DNA of 64,000 bases from Demequina sp. NBRC 110057. Its GTDB lineage: Bacteria; Actinomycetota; Actinomycetes; Actinomycetales; Demequinaceae. The notes under the pieces were generated by a model. The model was not told the origin of the DNA, searched no databases, and saw only the letters and a program-made list of their open reading frames with translations. Numbering within the stretch: position 1 is the stretch's first letter; every line of letters begins with the position of its first letter. Of the stretch, positions 1 through 8,250 are shown in pieces. The stretch is taken from the NCBI RefSeq assembly GCF_002090175.1, contig NZ_BBRN01000004.1:496001-560000 (forward strand), given 5' to 3'. The translations under genes and the position numbers were made by a program.

Positions 1-1
1 C

Positions 2-706
2 GCTTCCGCGATCGATCGGTCCTCGGCTCGCTCGTCGTATGTCGATCTCTCATCGGCTGGCGGGACGATGACGCTTGGCGAGGTGCGCTTCGACTCGGGC
101 GTGTCCAAGGAGACCGCCTGGTCGTCTCGTTTCGTCGAGGGTCTCGCTGGGAATGCGAACACGGGGTGCCAGGTCCTGAGCGGCGCGGGCTGCACGTCTG
201 CCGGTGCCTCTCGTTCGATCGCATCCGTCGTGGCAGGCAAGGCGCCCTGGGATGACGGTGCCGCGGCGTCGGGCCTGGTGGAGATCGCCGACTACTCCGA
301 TCTTGTGATGGTGCAGCGTGGGACCAGCCAGGCGGCCGCCGCGCCCACGATCGCCAGGAGCGCGACGCTGCGCTACTGGACTGAGTCGGGATACGTGACG
401 CAGGCCGTGACAGCCACGACGTCGGGTACGTGGTCCGTGGCGCCCGTGACGTGGACATCGTCGGCCGGTACGGTGACCGCAAGCGGCGAGGTGACGGTCA
501 GCGCACAGCGGGTCAAGGCCGAGGGAGCGGACCCGCTGTGCAGCGAGGAGGCCTGCGCCGTGAGTGCCGGTTCTGGGGGCATCGTCGTCTCGATGCAGTA
601 CCTCGTGACGCCCACCGCAGGCGATCCCTACGTGCTCAGCCTGTCGACCACCGTCAACGGCATCACCGCGAGCGCGTCGTACAAGGAGCCCGAGAATGCC
701 GGCTAG
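2..706 (+). CDS. Secreted pilus-associated protein, 5' end beyond the window
   Basis: The frame is open from the window edge and ends at TAG 704-706, so at least 234 residues of a longer protein are present. The visible part is rich in Ser, Thr, Ala and Gly with four Cys, as in an extracellular beta-rich domain; I recognise no named domain. The next gene starts inside it (10-base overlap) and encodes a class III prepilin, so this is most likely another pilin-like or pilus-tip protein of the same operon whose prepilin leader lies upstream of the window. An ATG at 68 is in frame but is unlikely to be the true start because the frame is open before it. Role is inferred from context only. Confidence 0.6.
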   Translation, partial: ASAIDRSSARSSYVDLSSAGGTMTLGEVRFDSGVSKETAWSSRFVEGLAGNANTGCQVLSGAGCTSAGASRSIASVVAGKAPWDDGAAASGLVEIADYSDLVMVQRGTSQAAAAPTIARSATLRYWTESGYVTQAVTATTSGTWSVAPVTWTSSAGTVTASGEVTVSAQRVKAEGADPLCSEEACAVSAGSGGIVVSMQYLVTPTAGDPYVLSLSTTVNGITASASYKEPENAG

Positions 707-1367
707 GCGACCGGGCCGCGACGCCGAGGCCGGGTACACGCTGACCGAGCTGCTCATCGCGATGGCGATCTTCTCCGGGTTGATGGTGATGATCTTCTCG
801 CTGATGATCACGATGATGCATCAGGCAGAAGACAACCTGGGTCGCACCCGGGCCGTCGAGCAGGCGCGACTCGGTATCTCGCAGATCGACCGCCAGATTC
901 GCAGCGGCAACGTCATCATCGACCCGGCGAGCGACGGGCTCACCGAGTCGGGCGTCGCACAGAACTACTCGCTGCGGGTCTTTACCCAGGAGAACGGCGA
1001 AGACAAGTGCGTGCAGTGGAGGGTCGCCTTCCCCTCTGCGTCAGCACGCTTCGGCGACCTCGAGTACCGGGAGTGGGACGCCGGCGACCCCACGACCGCC
1101 ACGACCTGGTCCGTCGTGGCGAGCAACGTGGTGCGCCCCTCAGTTTCGCCGGTCGATGCGAATGTCGAGGAGTCCTGGCCGCCCTTCTGGACGGACCCGA
1201 GGCTCCCCACCGGCACCCGCGCCCAGAACGTGCGCATCACCCTTCGACTCAGCGACCCCTCCGCCAACGAGGACGCGAAGCCTGCTTCCGTGACATCTGT
1301 CGTGACCGGACGCAACACCGTCTTCGGCTACTCTCCCGACTACTGCTCGGCCATTCCGGCCCCGTGA
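696..1367 (+). CDS. Minor pilin with type III prepilin leader (PilW/PulJ-like)
   Basis: This 223-residue protein carries a textbook type IV prepilin signal: a short basic leader ending in Gly13, then YTLTE with the conserved Glu at mature position 5, followed by a hydrophobic helix to about residue 36. The prepilin peptidase encoded at 2933-3721 should cleave after Gly13 and methylate Tyr14. The C-terminal globular part holds two Cys (near DKCVQW and the C-terminal DYCSAI). It overlaps the preceding gene by 10 bases and is followed 8 bases later by the PilX-like gene, so the three are probably co-transcribed and supply minor pilins that prime the pilus or cap its tip. Assignment to PilW rather than another minor pilin is approximate. 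Confidence 0.8.
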   Translation: MPARRPGRDAEAGYTLTELLIAMAIFSGLMVMIFSLMITMMHQAEDNLGRTRAVEQARLGISQIDRQIRSGNVIIDPASDGLTESGVAQNYSLRVFTQENGEDKCVQWRVAFPSASARFGDLEYREWDAGDPTTATTWSVVASNVVRPSVSPVDANVEESWPPFWTDPRLPTGTRAQNVRITLRLSDPSANEDAKPASVTSVVTGRNTVFGYSPDYCSAIPAP

Positions 1368-1375
1368 GGTGAATC

Positions 1376-2932
1376 ATGTGGACTCAGAGAATTCGCGCCG
1401 CGCGCGGTGACGACGGTGTCGCGCTGGTGGCGGCCATGGGCGTGGCACTGGTGGGAATCGCCGTCGCGGCCGTGGTGATCACCCAGACCATCGTCGCGGT
1501 GAACGACTCCGGACGCGATCGCTTGCGCACCGCCGAGGTCCACGCAGCCGAGGCCGCCATCGACGCCACGATGGCGCAGCTGGAGATCGCGTCCCCGTGT
1601 GCCATCGGCCCCTTCACCTACGGCTCCGGAACCCAGAAGGCGAATGTCGAGATTGACCTCGACTACTACGTCGATTCGACCGCCGTGTCGTGTTCCGACG
1701 GCACGTTCTCCGATTCACCCAACCGTGCAGTCGTGTCCGCGACGTCGACGGGCGAGGTCGACTCCGTGGGACTCGATCCCGAGCGCACCGTCCAGGTGAG
1801 CCTTGGCCTTACTCCGCGCGTGAGCGTGTCGGACAACGCGGCGATCTACTCGACCTCGAACCTCACCACGTCGACGGGCCTGCAACTGAGTCCCGAGATC
1901 GCCGGGCAGAACGCCGACGTGTGGATCGACCAGGGATCGTGGACCTGCAACTACCCGTCGACCATCACTGGTTCGCTGATCATCCCCGACGGCGGGTACT
2001 CGATTACGGCCTCCGGCGGCAAGTGTGCGATCACCGGTGACCTGTGGGTCGAGAACGAGGTCTACGTGTCGGGCGGTACCGCCGGCTTCATTAACGTCGG
2101 CGGCGACGCCACGATTCGCAGCGGAGGGGTCCGCAACACCGGCCCCTTCAACGTCGGGGGAAGCATCACGGCGGGTGGCTCGCTCCAGAACGGCTCGAGC
2201 AGCGGTTGGTCCGGCCACCCCGTCACCTCGGGCGGTACCCAGAGCTACGACGTCGGCGCGGCGAATATCACGGACATCGAGCCGGTAGGCATTCCCTACA
2301 TTGACTATGACTTCTCGGACTGGCAGTCGTTGGGCTTCGTGGAAAAGCAGGAGGAGGACCTCCTTGCGGAGCTGAAGAGCCAGTGGAATATCTCGGCCGA
2401 TCAGACGTGGCGCTCGGGACCTCTCGCGAGCTGCCAGTACCAGGGGTGGATCTCCGAGGGGCGGCCGCTGAAGTTCTCGACCGTGAACTCCGTGTATGAC
2501 CTGCGCGACTGCTCGACGACGCTCCTGAACAACGACCTCACGGTCGAGCTCTACGCAGACACAGCGCTGTTCGTCACCAACTTCTCCTCGACGGGCACCA
2601 TCACCATCAAGTCCGGTGACGGCGACGACCACAAACTGTGGATCATCTCCCCGCAGTCCGGCGGAGGCCACGTGCCGGGAACCATCGAGTCGTCGCCGCA
2701 GATGACCGTGCTGGACGGCATCGAGACCTTCTGGTATTCCCCCAAGACCGTCACGTTTAAGTCGGCGAGTCAGATCAACGGCCAGATCTACGGCGGGACC
2801 GTGTACATGGCGTCCCCCGTGCTCTTTACGTACACCAATGTCGGAGTGCCAGGTGTCTCGCTCGTGTCCGCCGCGCAGACCCAGAACGGCTTTGTGGTCG
2901 AGCTGCTCTACAAGCGTGAGGTGACCGGCTAG
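1376..2932 (+). CDS. PilX-like pilus assembly protein with repetitive C-terminal region
   Basis: This 518-residue protein begins with a basic segment, one hydrophobic helix (about residues 14-40) and then the AEVHAAEAAID stretch typical of PilX N-terminal domains. There is no canonical Gly-Phe/Tyr prepilin site. Residues about 200-290 are a run of Gly-rich short strands (VGGDATIRSGG, VGGSITAGGSL) that resembles a beta-helix such as bactofilins or polymer-forming adhesins. It is much longer than a usual PilX of about 200 residues, so it may be a tip adhesin built on a PilX base. It ends in TAG directly before the GTG of the prepilin peptidase gene, showing tight coupling. The beta-helix reading is inference from composition. 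Confidence 0.7.
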   Translation: MWTQRIRAARGDDGVALVAAMGVALVGIAVAAVVITQTIVAVNDSGRDRLRTAEVHAAEAAIDATMAQLEIASPCAIGPFTYGSGTQKANVEIDLDYYVDSTAVSCSDGTFSDSPNRAVVSATSTGEVDSVGLDPERTVQVSLGLTPRVSVSDNAAIYSTSNLTTSTGLQLSPEIAGQNADVWIDQGSWTCNYPSTITGSLIIPDGGYSITASGGKCAITGDLWVENEVYVSGGTAGFINVGGDATIRSGGVRNTGPFNVGGSITAGGSLQNGSSSGWSGHPVTSGGTQSYDVGAANITDIEPVGIPYIDYDFSDWQSLGFVEKQEEDLLAELKSQWNISADQTWRSGPLASCQYQGWISEGRPLKFSTVNSVYDLRDCSTTLLNNDLTVELYADTALFVTNFSSTGTITIKSGDGDDHKLWIISPQSGGGHVPGTIESSPQMTVLDGIETFWYSPKTVTFKSASQINGQIYGGTVYMASPVLFTYTNVGVPGVSLVSAAQTQNGFVVELLYKREVTG

Positions 2933-3721
2933 GTGGAGGGCCTGATTCTCGCGGCGTGGGGCCTTGTCGGACTGCTCTGCGGGTCGTTTACCAACGTCCT
3001 CATCGCCCGCATCCCCTCCGGGGAGAACTGGGCGACGGGGTCGAGCCGATGCCCTCGCTGCGGCCATGACATCGCGTGGTACGACAACGTTCCGGTGTTC
3101 TCCTGGCTGTGGCTCCGTCGCCGGTGCCGGCACTGTCGCGCGCCCATCTCCGGACGCTATCCCGCCGTCGAACTCGTCGTCGCGGGCCTCTTCGTCCTGA
3201 TCGGGATGGTCTGGGGCGTGTCATTCACCTCCGCTGCTCTCGTGTTCCTCGCCGTGACGCTGACCGCGCTGGCGGCTATCGACTTCCAGCACATGCGTCT
3301 TCCCGACGCATTGGTGTGGCCGAGCGCGGCGGTCCCCGGCATCGTGCTCGTCGTCGCGAGTGTGGTGGACGGAACCTGGGACGACGCGGTGCGTGGCCTG
3401 ATCGGCGCGGCCATTCTCGCGGGCGCCTATTTTGTCCTGTGGTTCGCGTACCCGCGCGGGCTGGGGTTCGGAGACGTGAAGCTTGCCGTGGCGTTGGGAT
3501 GGGTGCTCGGCTACCTCGGTTGGGACGCCCTTGCCGTGGGCGCGATCCTTGGGCCCATCCTTGGTGCGGTGGCCTCGGTTGTGGTGATCGCGAGGACGCG
3601 CAAGGTGGCTGGGGTCCGCATGCCTTACGGACCGTGGATGATTCTGGCCTTCTGGATCGGAGCCTTGGCCGGTACGCCTCTCGCGACCGGATACATCGAA
3701 TGGGTGTCGTCGTGGACGTGA
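2933..3721 (+). CDS. pilD: Prepilin peptidase / N-methyltransferase
   Basis: Membrane aspartyl protease (family A24) that removes prepilin leaders and N-methylates the new first residue. Of 262 residues, the N-terminal cytoplasmic domain has two CxxC pairs (RCPRCGH and RCRHCRA) that bind zinc in bifunctional enzymes. The two catalytic aspartates are visible as Asp117 in AIDFQHMRLPD and Asp181 in GFGDVKL, and several hydrophobic spans surround them. The GTG start at 2933 abuts the stop of the preceding pilus gene. Its substrates should include the minor pilin at 696-1367 and a major pilin outside the window. Length and motifs match the PilD family well. Confidence 0.93.
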   Translation: MEGLILAAWGLVGLLCGSFTNVLIARIPSGENWATGSSRCPRCGHDIAWYDNVPVFSWLWLRRRCRHCRAPISGRYPAVELVVAGLFVLIGMVWGVSFTSAALVFLAVTLTALAAIDFQHMRLPDALVWPSAAVPGIVLVVASVVDGTWDDAVRGLIGAAILAGAYFVLWFAYPRGLGFGDVKLAVALGWVLGYLGWDALAVGAILGPILGAVASVVVIARTRKVAGVRMPYGPWMILAFWIGALAGTPLATGYIEWVSSWT

Positions 3722-3797
3722 CCACCCGAGTACTCACGCTTGAGTCGGCGCCGCGACGCGCCGATAGGACAGACGAGCATCCGCTGGAGGGAGCACT

Positions 3798-4850
3798 GTG
3801 GCAGTGACAAGATTGGGCGTCGACATCGGCGCGACGCATGTGCGCGTCGCCGAAGTTGAGGTCTCGAGCAAGGCCGGCGATTCCGGTCAACTGGTGGCCT
3901 TCGGCCACGCGCCATTGCCGCGCGGGGCGGTCCAAGCCGGTGAAGTCGTGGACGTGTCGATTGTGGGCGCCGCGCTCAAGCAGGCCTACCAGCAGGCGGG
4001 TTGCACGTCGAAGGACGTGGTGATGGGCGTCGGTGCCGCCAACGTCGTGGTCCGCGAGCTCGACCTGCCGTCCATGCCGATGAACCAGCTTCGTACGTCC
4101 TTGCCGTTCCAGGTCCAGGAACTCCTCCCGATGTCGACGAGCGAGGCGCTTCTCGACTTCTTCCCGACCTCGGAGGTTCCGGGAGAGACGGCATCGATGT
4201 TGCGCGGCATCATGGTCGCCGCGCCCAAATCGATCGTGGCGCAGAACCTCCTCGCCGTGGAAAACGCGGGGCTTCGCCCCAAGATGGTGGACCTCAACGC
4301 GTTCGCACTCCTGCGGAGCCAGAACGTGGGTGAGGCCGCGCAGAAGATCACGGCGTTCGTCGACATCGGCGCGCGCATCACGACGGTGGTCATCGCCAAT
4401 CAGGGCGCGCCCCGCATGGTCCGCATTCTCCCCTCGGGAGGACAAGACATGAGCGACGCGATCGCCAGCGCCATGCACACGGGCGCGCAAGAGGCCGACG
4501 ACATCAAACACTCGATGGGGCTCGGCGCCAACGTGAGTGCTGACTATGCCCCGGCTCAAGAAGCGCTCGGGCAGACCACGCGTTCACTCGTCGAGTCGAT
4601 CCGCAATACGTTCGTGTTCTACTCGTCGAACAACCCCGGCGCGCCCATCGAGCACGTGGTCATCACCGGCGGGGGAGCGATGCTGAGCGGCCTCGGACAG
4701 TACCTGGCATCTGCGAGCCGCCTGCCCGTGAGCTTCGGCAATGCGTTCTCCAAGGTGACGATGGGTAAGAAGGTCAAGAAGGACCTCGTTGCTGGCCATG
4801 AGGTCCGCGCCGCTATCGCCGTCGGCCTGGCTTTTGGAGAGGCACGATGA
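3798..4850 (+). CDS. pilM: Type IV pilus inner-membrane platform protein PilM
   Basis: Actin-like ATPase-fold protein (350 residues) that sits on the cytoplasmic face and binds the N-terminal tail of PilN. It starts GVDIGATHVRVAEV, the phosphate-1-like motif of the family, and carries FVDIGARITTVVI and VVITGGGAML further on. GTG at 3798 is chosen because GGAGGGA lies 8 bases upstream. The 76-base gap after pilD holds a weak promoter-like pair (TTGAGT 3740, TAGGAC 3765). The end overlaps pilN by 4 bases, so M, N and O are one translational unit. Confidence 0.93.
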   Translation: MAVTRLGVDIGATHVRVAEVEVSSKAGDSGQLVAFGHAPLPRGAVQAGEVVDVSIVGAALKQAYQQAGCTSKDVVMGVGAANVVVRELDLPSMPMNQLRTSLPFQVQELLPMSTSEALLDFFPTSEVPGETASMLRGIMVAAPKSIVAQNLLAVENAGLRPKMVDLNAFALLRSQNVGEAAQKITAFVDIGARITTVVIANQGAPRMVRILPSGGQDMSDAIASAMHTGAQEADDIKHSMGLGANVSADYAPAQEALGQTTRSLVESIRNTFVFYSSNNPGAPIEHVVITGGGAMLSGLGQYLASASRLPVSFGNAFSKVTMGKKVKKDLVAGHEVRAAIAVGLAFGEAR

Positions 4851-5605
4851 ACCCGGTCCCCGCATCAGTGAATGCGCCTGCCCTGCCGCAGGTCAACCTT
4901 CTTCCGCCCGAGGTAGAGGCACGGCGAAGCGCAGGACGTGCGCGCGTGATCATCCTCATCAGCCTGGTGGTCTTCGTCCTGCTGATTGTCGCCGCATGGT
5001 TCATCGCCTACTCCGCGCGCACGCAGGCCGAGGACGACCTCGCCGCCGAGCAGCAGCGCACCACCGAGTTGAACACGCAGCTCGCCGAGTACAACTACAT
5101 CAACGACCTGGCCGACGTGTACGAGAACTCGATCATGGCGCGTGCCTGGGCGGGTTCGACGGACATCGACTGGGCCGCGCAGCTGGAGGTGCTCTTCGGC
5201 GCCTTCCCCGACGACGTCCAGTGGACCGACGTGCAAATCTCGCAGGCAACGCCGTACGGCGGCCTCGGTACCGACGGCACCGATTTCGGCACGATCGACA
5301 TGGGCTCGCTGTCCTTCACCGGACGGTCGCTGGATCCGATCTCCACGGCCGAGTGGATGGATGCCATCGACGCCTTGCCCGGATTCTCGACCACGCGCGT
5401 GGACTCGCAGGCCATTGCGGGCAATGAGGGTTCCGGTACGGAGTACTGGGAGTTCTCCGGTACGACTCGCATCACCTTCAACGCGCTCTCTGGGCGCACG
5501 GTGACCGAGCAGACCGAGGTTCCCCAGGAGCTCCTAGATTCCATCGAGGGCGGCGATGCTGCGCCAAGCGCCGAGCCTTCGGCCGAAGCAGAGGAGGCGA
5601 ACTGA
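4847..5605 (+). CDS. pilN: Type IV pilus assembly protein PilN
   Basis: Bitopic protein of 252 residues. The cytoplasmic tail has the hallmark QVNLLPPEVEARR (about residues 16-28) that docks into PilM. One membrane span (about 33-52) and a coiled-coil-like stretch (ARTQAEDDLAAEQQR) follow, then an extracytoplasmic ferredoxin-like domain that pairs with PilO. The C-terminal 25 residues are Glu/Ala-rich and probably disordered. It overlaps pilM by 4 bases and its stop codon shares a base with the pilO ATG. Confidence 0.92.
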   Translation: MNPVPASVNAPALPQVNLLPPEVEARRSAGRARVIILISLVVFVLLIVAAWFIAYSARTQAEDDLAAEQQRTTELNTQLAEYNYINDLADVYENSIMARAWAGSTDIDWAAQLEVLFGAFPDDVQWTDVQISQATPYGGLGTDGTDFGTIDMGSLSFTGRSLDPISTAEWMDAIDALPGFSTTRVDSQAIAGNEGSGTEYWEFSGTTRITFNALSGRTVTEQTEVPQELLDSIEGGDAAPSAEPSAEAEEAN

Positions 5606-6465
5606 TGAAGAATCAGCAGACGGGTCTTGTCCTCCTTCTTTCCGTGGTGGTCGCCATCGCCATCGCAGGTCTTGCGTACGTGTTCCTGATCTCGCCGGAG
5701 ATCGACAAGGCAAGCACCGCGCGCGAGGACGCTCAGTACGCGGCGGATCAAAACGATCTGCTCGAAATCAAGATCGCCCAGATGCAGGCGCTCGAGAAGG
5801 AAGTCCCCACCTGGCGCGAGGACATTGCGCGGGTGGCGCTGGACCTTCCCGCTACGCCGGAGGAGTCGGATCTCACTCGCCTCGTGCGTACGCAGCTGGA
5901 GGATGCAGGCGTTCCTCTCGTCGACCTGACCGTGGGGCAGGCGACGGTGATCGACCCTCTCGCCTCGGACGGCTCCGACCTGCCGACCTTGGAGACGGAA
6001 GAGGAAGCGGCAGAGGATGGCGCGGAAGCGTCACCGACTCCGACCCCCTCGCCGTCGGCGAGCACGGAGGCATCTGATGCTGGCGGGGATGCGTCCGCGG
6101 ATACGGCGGCCGTGGCTCCGTTCCAAGGGCTCTATGGCATCCCTGTGGCCTTCACGTCGGAGGGCAGCCCCGCGGAACTTCTCGCGGTGCTCAATGACAT
6201 GAGCTCGCAGCTGGACCGCTTCTTCACGGTCAGCGGGCTGACCATCACGACCGCAGGCGAGAATGAGGAGCAGCCGGGAAGGCCCGCTCTGACCACCGAC
6301 GACTGGACCGTTCAGGTTACGGGGCTCGTATTCTCGCTGTGGAGTGACGACCGCTCGGTCACGATGGACGAAGAGGGTGAGCCTCCCGTCTACTCCGGAA
6401 GCACTGCGACAAACCCGTTCGCGCCGCTTCCCGGGACCGAGGACAGCAGCTCTTCGGGGGACTAG
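5605..6465 (+). CDS. pilO: Type IV pilus assembly protein PilO
   Basis: Bitopic partner of PilN, 286 residues: short cytoplasmic tail, membrane span at about 8-30, heptad-like segment (about 35-70), then the extracytoplasmic domain. An acidic, Pro/Ser/Thr-rich insert (about residues 130-172) splits that domain and is longer than in proteobacterial PilO. The extreme C-terminus has TNPFAPLPG, reminiscent of the (D/N)PF motif of the lipoprotein PilP, which is absent here as expected for a cell without an outer membrane. It is the last gene of the pilus operon and is followed by a strong terminator. Confidence 0.9.
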   Translation: MKNQQTGLVLLLSVVVAIAIAGLAYVFLISPEIDKASTAREDAQYAADQNDLLEIKIAQMQALEKEVPTWREDIARVALDLPATPEESDLTRLVRTQLEDAGVPLVDLTVGQATVIDPLASDGSDLPTLETEEEAAEDGAEASPTPTPSPSASTEASDAGGDASADTAAVAPFQGLYGIPVAFTSEGSPAELLAVLNDMSSQLDRFFTVSGLTITTAGENEEQPGRPALTTDDWTVQVTGLVFSLWSDDRSVTMDEEGEPPVYSGSTATNPFAPLPGTEDSSSSGD

Positions 6466-6486
6466 ACGTCCGCCATGTGAGACCGC

Positions 6487-6524
6487 AAAGGCCGGGTTCC
6501 GACACGCGTCGGGACCCGGCCTTT
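6487..6524 (+). terminator. Intrinsic terminator closing the pilus operon
   Basis: A 17-base left arm (6487-6503) pairs with 6508-6524 through a 4-base ACGC loop, with a single G-T wobble. The stem begins AAAGGCCGGG and ends CCCGGCCTTT, giving a short T stretch. It lies 21 bases after the pilO stop and just before the aroC promoter, so it separates the pilus and shikimate units. Confidence 0.9.
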
Positions 6525-6531
6525 CGTCTGC

Positions 6532-6537
6532 CAGAAT
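6532..6537 (+). promoter_or_regulatory. -10 element of aroC
   Basis: CAGAAT ends 7 bases before the aroC ATG, so transcription would start at or next to the start codon (leaderless mRNA). No clear -35 was seen. It follows the pilus terminator directly. Confidence 0.5.
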
Positions 6538-6544
6538 GTGACCC

Positions 6545-7729
6545 ATGCTCAGATGGCTTACCGCAGGCGAATCCCACGGTCCCGCCCTCGTCGGCACCCT
6601 TGACGGCCTGCCCGCAGGCGTCGAGGTGACCTCCTCCGAGATCCAGGCGGCCCTCGCGCGCCGCCGACTCGGCTATGGACGCGGCGCCCGCATGAATTTT
6701 GAGCAGGACCAGGTCACCGTGCTCGGTGGGGTGCGTCACGGCGTCAGCCAGGGCGGCCCCGTCGCCATCCAGGTGGGCAATACCGAGTGGCCCAAGTGGG
6801 AGACCGTGATGAGCGCGGACCCCGTGGATCCTGCGGAGCTCACCGGCGCACGTGCCGCGGCGCTCACGCGCCCGCGTCCGGGCCACGCCGACCTGGTGGG
6901 CATGACCAAGTACGGCTTCGACGACGCCCGCCCCGTCCTTGAGCGCGCGTCGGCACGTGAGACGGCCGCACGCGTCGCCCTCGGCGCCGTCGCCGAGGCG
7001 TTCCTCGAGCAGGCCGCCGGCGTGCGCCTGGTGTCGCACACCACTCAGGTGGGCCCCGTGCGCATCCCGGATGACGCGCCGCTGCCGCCGGCTGACGCCA
7101 CCGAGGCGCTGGACGCCGACCCCATTCGCTGCTTCCACACCGAGACCTCCGCGGCGATGATCGCGGAGATCGACGAGTGCCAGAAGGATGGCGACACCCT
7201 CGGCGGCGTCGTCGAGGTCGTCGCCTACGGGCTCCCCGTGGGGCTTGGCAGCCACGTGCACGGAGACCGTCGCCTGGACGCTCGTCTCGCCGGCGCCCTC
7301 ATGGGCATTCAGGCGATCAAGGGTGTCGAGGTCGGAGACGGCTTCCGGACGGCCGCCCGTCGTGGCTCGCAGGCGCACGACGAGATCGAGTACCAGGACG
7401 GCAATGTCACCCGCCGCACCAACCGCGCGGGTGGACTCGAGGGCGGCATGACCAACGGCGAACCGCTCCGTGTATCCGCCGCCATGAAGCCGATCAGCAC
7501 CGTGCCGCGCGCGCTCGACACCATCGACACCGCGACGGGGGAGGCCGCGAAGGCCATCCACCAGCGTTCGGACGTCTGCGCCGTAGCCCCCGCGGCCGTG
7601 GTCGCCCAGGCGATGGTGGCTCTGACGCTCGCGGACGCGCTCCTCGAGAAGTTCGGTGGCGACTCGGTCGCCGAGGTCAAGCGCAACATCGCGGCCTACG
7701 AGGCGGCCATCCCGGACCACCTGCGCTAA
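6545..7729 (+). CDS. aroC: Chorismate synthase
   Basis: Catalyses the last shikimate step, converting 5-enolpyruvylshikimate 3-phosphate to chorismate with reduced FMN. The 394 residues match the family length. Motifs seen: N-terminal [38 protein letters not shown], and [18 protein letters not shown]. First gene of the aroC-aroK-aroB-aroQ set; its stop TAA shares a base with the aroK ATG. Confidence 0.97.
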   Translation: MLRWLTAGESHGPALVGTLDGLPAGVEVTSSEIQAALARRRLGYGRGARMNFEQDQVTVLGGVRHGVSQGGPVAIQVGNTEWPKWETVMSADPVDPAELTGARAAALTRPRPGHADLVGMTKYGFDDARPVLERASARETAARVALGAVAEAFLEQAAGVRLVSHTTQVGPVRIPDDAPLPPADATEALDADPIRCFHTETSAAMIAEIDECQKDGDTLGGVVEVVAYGLPVGLGSHVHGDRRLDARLAGALMGIQAIKGVEVGDGFRTAARRGSQAHDEIEYQDGNVTRRTNRAGGLEGGMTNGEPLRVSAAMKPISTVPRALDTIDTATGEAAKAIHQRSDVCAVAPAAVVAQAMVALTLADALLEKFGGDSVAEVKRNIAAYEAAIPDHLR

Positions 7730-8250
7730 TGGCGGCTCCCCGCATCGTCCTCATCGGCCCCCCGGGGTCCGGCAAGTCCTCCGTGGGCCGTGCCCTGGCG
7801 ACGGCCACAGGCCTCGCGTGGCGCGATACCGACGAGGACGTCGCCGCCACGGCAGGCAAGTCCATCGCCGACATCTTCCTCTCGGACGGGGAGGAGACCT
7901 TCAGGGACCTTGAGCAGGCCGCCGTGGCCGATGCCCTCGCTCACCACGACGGCGTGCTGTCCCTCGGCGGAGGAGCGATCCTGCGGGAGGCCACCCAGCA
8001 GAAGCTGCGCGCGGCGGTCGACGGGGGCACGCGCGTGGTGTTTCTCGATGTCTCGTTGAAGGCGGCATCGCCGCGCGTGGGCCTCAACAAGTCGCGTCCC
8101 CTGCTTCTGGGCAATCCGCGTCAGCAGTGGCTCACTCTGATGGAGGCACGCCGCCCGGTCTACGAGGCCCTCGCGACCCAGACGGTGCTCACGGACGACC
8201 TCACGCCGCGCCAGGTGGCCGCCGTGATCGAACAGGGAGAGGGCGCATGA
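7729..8250 (+). CDS. aroK: Shikimate kinase
   Basis: Phosphorylates shikimate at the 3-hydroxyl using ATP. The 173 residues begin with the P-loop GPPGSGKSSVG, followed by DTDEDV, whose Asp binds shikimate and magnesium, and SLGGGAI. ATG 7729 is chosen because it overlaps the aroC stop (TAATG) and places the P-loop near the N-terminus as in the family. Its stop overlaps the aroB start by 4 bases. Confidence 0.96.
   Translation: MAAPRIVLIGPPGSGKSSVGRALATATGLAWRDTDEDVAATAGKSIADIFLSDGEETFRDLEQAAVADALAHHDGVLSLGGGAILREATQQKLRAAVDGGTRVVFLDVSLKAASPRVGLNKSRPLLLGNPRQQWLTLMEARRPVYEALATQTVLTDDLTPRQVAAVIEQGEGA

Noticed and set aside
2735..2820. TCCCCC words at about 2738 and 2813 as counter-examples to the polar skew
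   Set aside because: Their reverse complements are GGGGGAA and GGGGGAC; the heptamer itself has no plus-strand CTCCCCC left of dif that I could find.
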